From Crenobacter caeni (lineage in GTDB: Bacteria > Pseudomonadota > Gammaproteobacteria > Burkholderiales > Chromobacteriaceae), in contig NZ_JAAGAA010000001.1 in NCBI RefSeq assembly GCF_010435965.1, forward strand, positions 62,001 through 126,000: a stretch of DNA of 64,000 nucleotides, in the 5' to 3' direction. The translations under genes and the position numbers were made by a program. Under the pieces are notes generated by a model, which was not told the DNA's origin, searched no databases, and saw only the letters and a list, made by a program, of their open reading frames with translations. Shown here one piece after another: positions 62,808 through 64,000 of this stretch (positions within the stretch are counted from its first letter, which is position 1; every line of letters begins with the position of its first letter).

Positions 62808-64000
62808 CCGGCCGCGCCTATTCGCTGCACGGCCGCAGCGTGCCCAAGCCGGCGATGCGCATCGCGTCGGGCCGGGTCACGCTGGTGCTGGGCGGCATCG
62901 GCCTCCTGTTTGCGGCGCTGGTGATCCGTGCGCTGTACCTGCAGGTCGCGCAGCAGGACTTCCTGCAGAACCAGGGCGACGCGCGTTTCCGGCGCGTGCT
63001 GACGCTGGAGGCGACCCGCGGCGTGATCGCCGACCGCAACGGCGAACCGCTGGCGATCAGCACGCCGGTGCAGACGATCTGGGCGAGTCCGGCCGGCATG
63101 GGGCCGGTGAGCAACGAGCAGGTCGGCGCGCTCGCCCGCCTGCTCGAGCTCTCGCCCGAGGAGGTCCGCGCCAAGTTCGCCGACAAGAAGCGCGAGTTCG
63201 TCTACCTGAAGCGGCAGGTCAGCCCCGAGCTTGCCGAGCAGGTGATGGCGCTGGGCATCCCGGGGGTGGCCAAGCAGCAGGAGTTCCGCCGCTACTACCC
63301 GGCCGGCGAGATGCTGTCGCAGGTGATCGGCTTTACCGGCGTCGACGGCAAGGGGCAGGAAGGGCTGGAGCTTGCGCGCGAGAAGATGCTCTCCGGGCAA
63401 AGCGGCAGCCGCGTCGTGCTCAAGGACAGGCGCGGCTACATCGTCGAGGACCTGGCGGCGATCGAGCGCCCGCGCGACGGGCAGACGCTGACGCTGTCGA
63501 TCGACCGCCGCCTGCAGTACCTGGCGTACCGCGAGGTGAAGGGCGCGGTCGAGGCGAACAAGGCGAAGGCCGGCGCGGCGGTGGTGCTGGACGGCAGGAC
63601 CGGCGAGATCCTGGCGCTGGCCAACTATCCGTCGTTCAACCCGAACAACCGGATGCAGCTCGAGCCGGAGATGCGCCGCAACCGCGCGGTGATCGACATG
63701 TTCGAGCCGGGTTCGACCATGAAGCCGTTCCCGGTGGCGATGGCGCTGGAAAACGGCAAGGCGCGCCCGACCATGCTGATGGACACCAATACCTACCGGA
63801 TCGGTCCGGCGACGGTGCGCGACACGCACCCCAAGCCCCTGATGACGGTGACCGAGGTGATCCAGAAGTCGAGCAACGTCGGCGCATCCAGGCTGGCGCT
63901 GCTGTTCACGCCCGAGCAGATGTGGACGTTTTACGACGCGGCCGGTTTCGGCCGCAACCCGCACGCCGGTTTCCCGGGGGAAGTCGGCGGGCGGCTGCGC
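62804..64000 (+). CDS. ftsI: Penicillin-binding protein 3, septal transpeptidase (partial, cut by window end)
   Basis: The first 399 residues of FtsI, starting at GTG overlapping the ftsL stop. One membrane span (about 24-46, VTLVLGGIGLLFAALVIRAL), the pedestal domain (ATRGVIADRNGEPLAIST, RRYYPAGEMLSQVIGFTGVDGKGQEGLE) and the transpeptidase domain with SxxK at S304 (EPGSTMKPF) and SxN in KSSNVGAS. The KTG box lies beyond the window. No frameshift is visible in the part shown. Confidence 0.95.
   Translation, partial: MTGRAYSLHGRSVPKPAMRIASGRVTLVLGGIGLLFAALVIRALYLQVAQQDFLQNQGDARFRRVLTLEATRGVIADRNGEPLAISTPVQTIWASPAGMGPVSNEQVGALARLLELSPEEVRAKFADKKREFVYLKRQVSPELAEQVMALGIPGVAKQQEFRRYYPAGEMLSQVIGFTGVDGKGQEGLELAREKMLSGQSGSRVVLKDRRGYIVEDLAAIERPRDGQTLTLSIDRRLQYLAYREVKGAVEANKAKAGAAVVLDGRTGEILALANYPSFNPNNRMQLEPEMRRNRAVIDMFEPGSTMKPFPVAMALENGKARPTMLMDTNTYRIGPATVRDTHPKPLMTVTEVIQKSSNVGASRLALLFTPEQMWTFYDAAGFGRNPHAGFPGEVGGRLR

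Overview
The window is a GC-rich, tightly packed stretch of bacterial chromosome, probably from a beta-proteobacterium of the Neisseriales/Chromobacteriaceae type. That placement is an inference from gene content and order: cyaY-lptM-lysA, gatCAB divergent from mreBCD-mrdA-rodA and followed by the mraZ division cluster, an Entner-Doudoroff edd-eda block next to zwf-pgi, and P. aeruginosa-like DDAH. I see no rRNA, tRNA, CRISPR array, insertion sequence or phage. About 62 genes and two very short leader ORFs are supported.

Layout. 1-5.7 kb: end of an unknown gene, a MocR-type regulator divergent from a LysE exporter with repeated operator-like sites between them, then two tandem acyl-CoA ligases. 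5.8-11.5 kb: central carbon metabolism (eda, edd, divergent zwf-pgi). 11.5-16.7 kb: a glutamate/aspartate ABC transporter with duplicated binding protein and ATPase. 16.8-20.4 kb: rsmA, a YqaA-like protein, cyaY, a tiny LptM lipoprotein, lysA, GNAT. 20.5-25 kb: an APC antiporter with a dimethylarginine hydrolase, then an RNase II-type exonuclease. 25-31.6 kb: MscS channel, RhlE helicase, diguanylate cyclase, RsuA, RlpA, TrmL, ComF. 31.6-40.2 kb: biotin genes bioB, bioF, bioH, bioC, split in the middle by a GGDEF-EAL protein and an orphan CHASE4-HAMP-PAS sensor. 40.2-47.6 kb: patatin lipoprotein, GST, DNA polymerase IV, Rdx protein, GlpQ with a Pho-box-like promoter, a copper chaperone, MarC, AzlCD and a VOC protein. 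47.6-50.8 kb: two tandem NSS-family sodium/amino-acid symporters. 50.8-57.4 kb: a fatty acid hydroxylase/sterol desaturase family protein and the rod-shape genes. 57.5-64 kb: gatCAB and the start of the dcw cluster, with ftsI cut by the window edge.

The most interesting signal is in the short gaps in front of the two NSS transporter genes. Each gap holds a short reading frame, a predicted antiterminator and an intrinsic terminator just before the transporter. One leader contains three consecutive Trp codons (RRWWWRP). The other contains three Tyr codons in four (YVYY). This looks like a paired set of ribosome-mediated attenuators that would tune one transporter to tryptophan and its neighbour to tyrosine. 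Both leaders sit at the same distance from their putative promoters and may be translated from leaderless mRNA. All of this is read from sequence only and no folding or expression was computed.

Other points are the c-di-GMP module inside the biotin cluster, phased A-tracts upstream of the DDAH gene, a dyad on the bioF promoter, a hexanucleotide tandem repeat at the bioH start, and tandem PhoB-like half-sites before glpQ.
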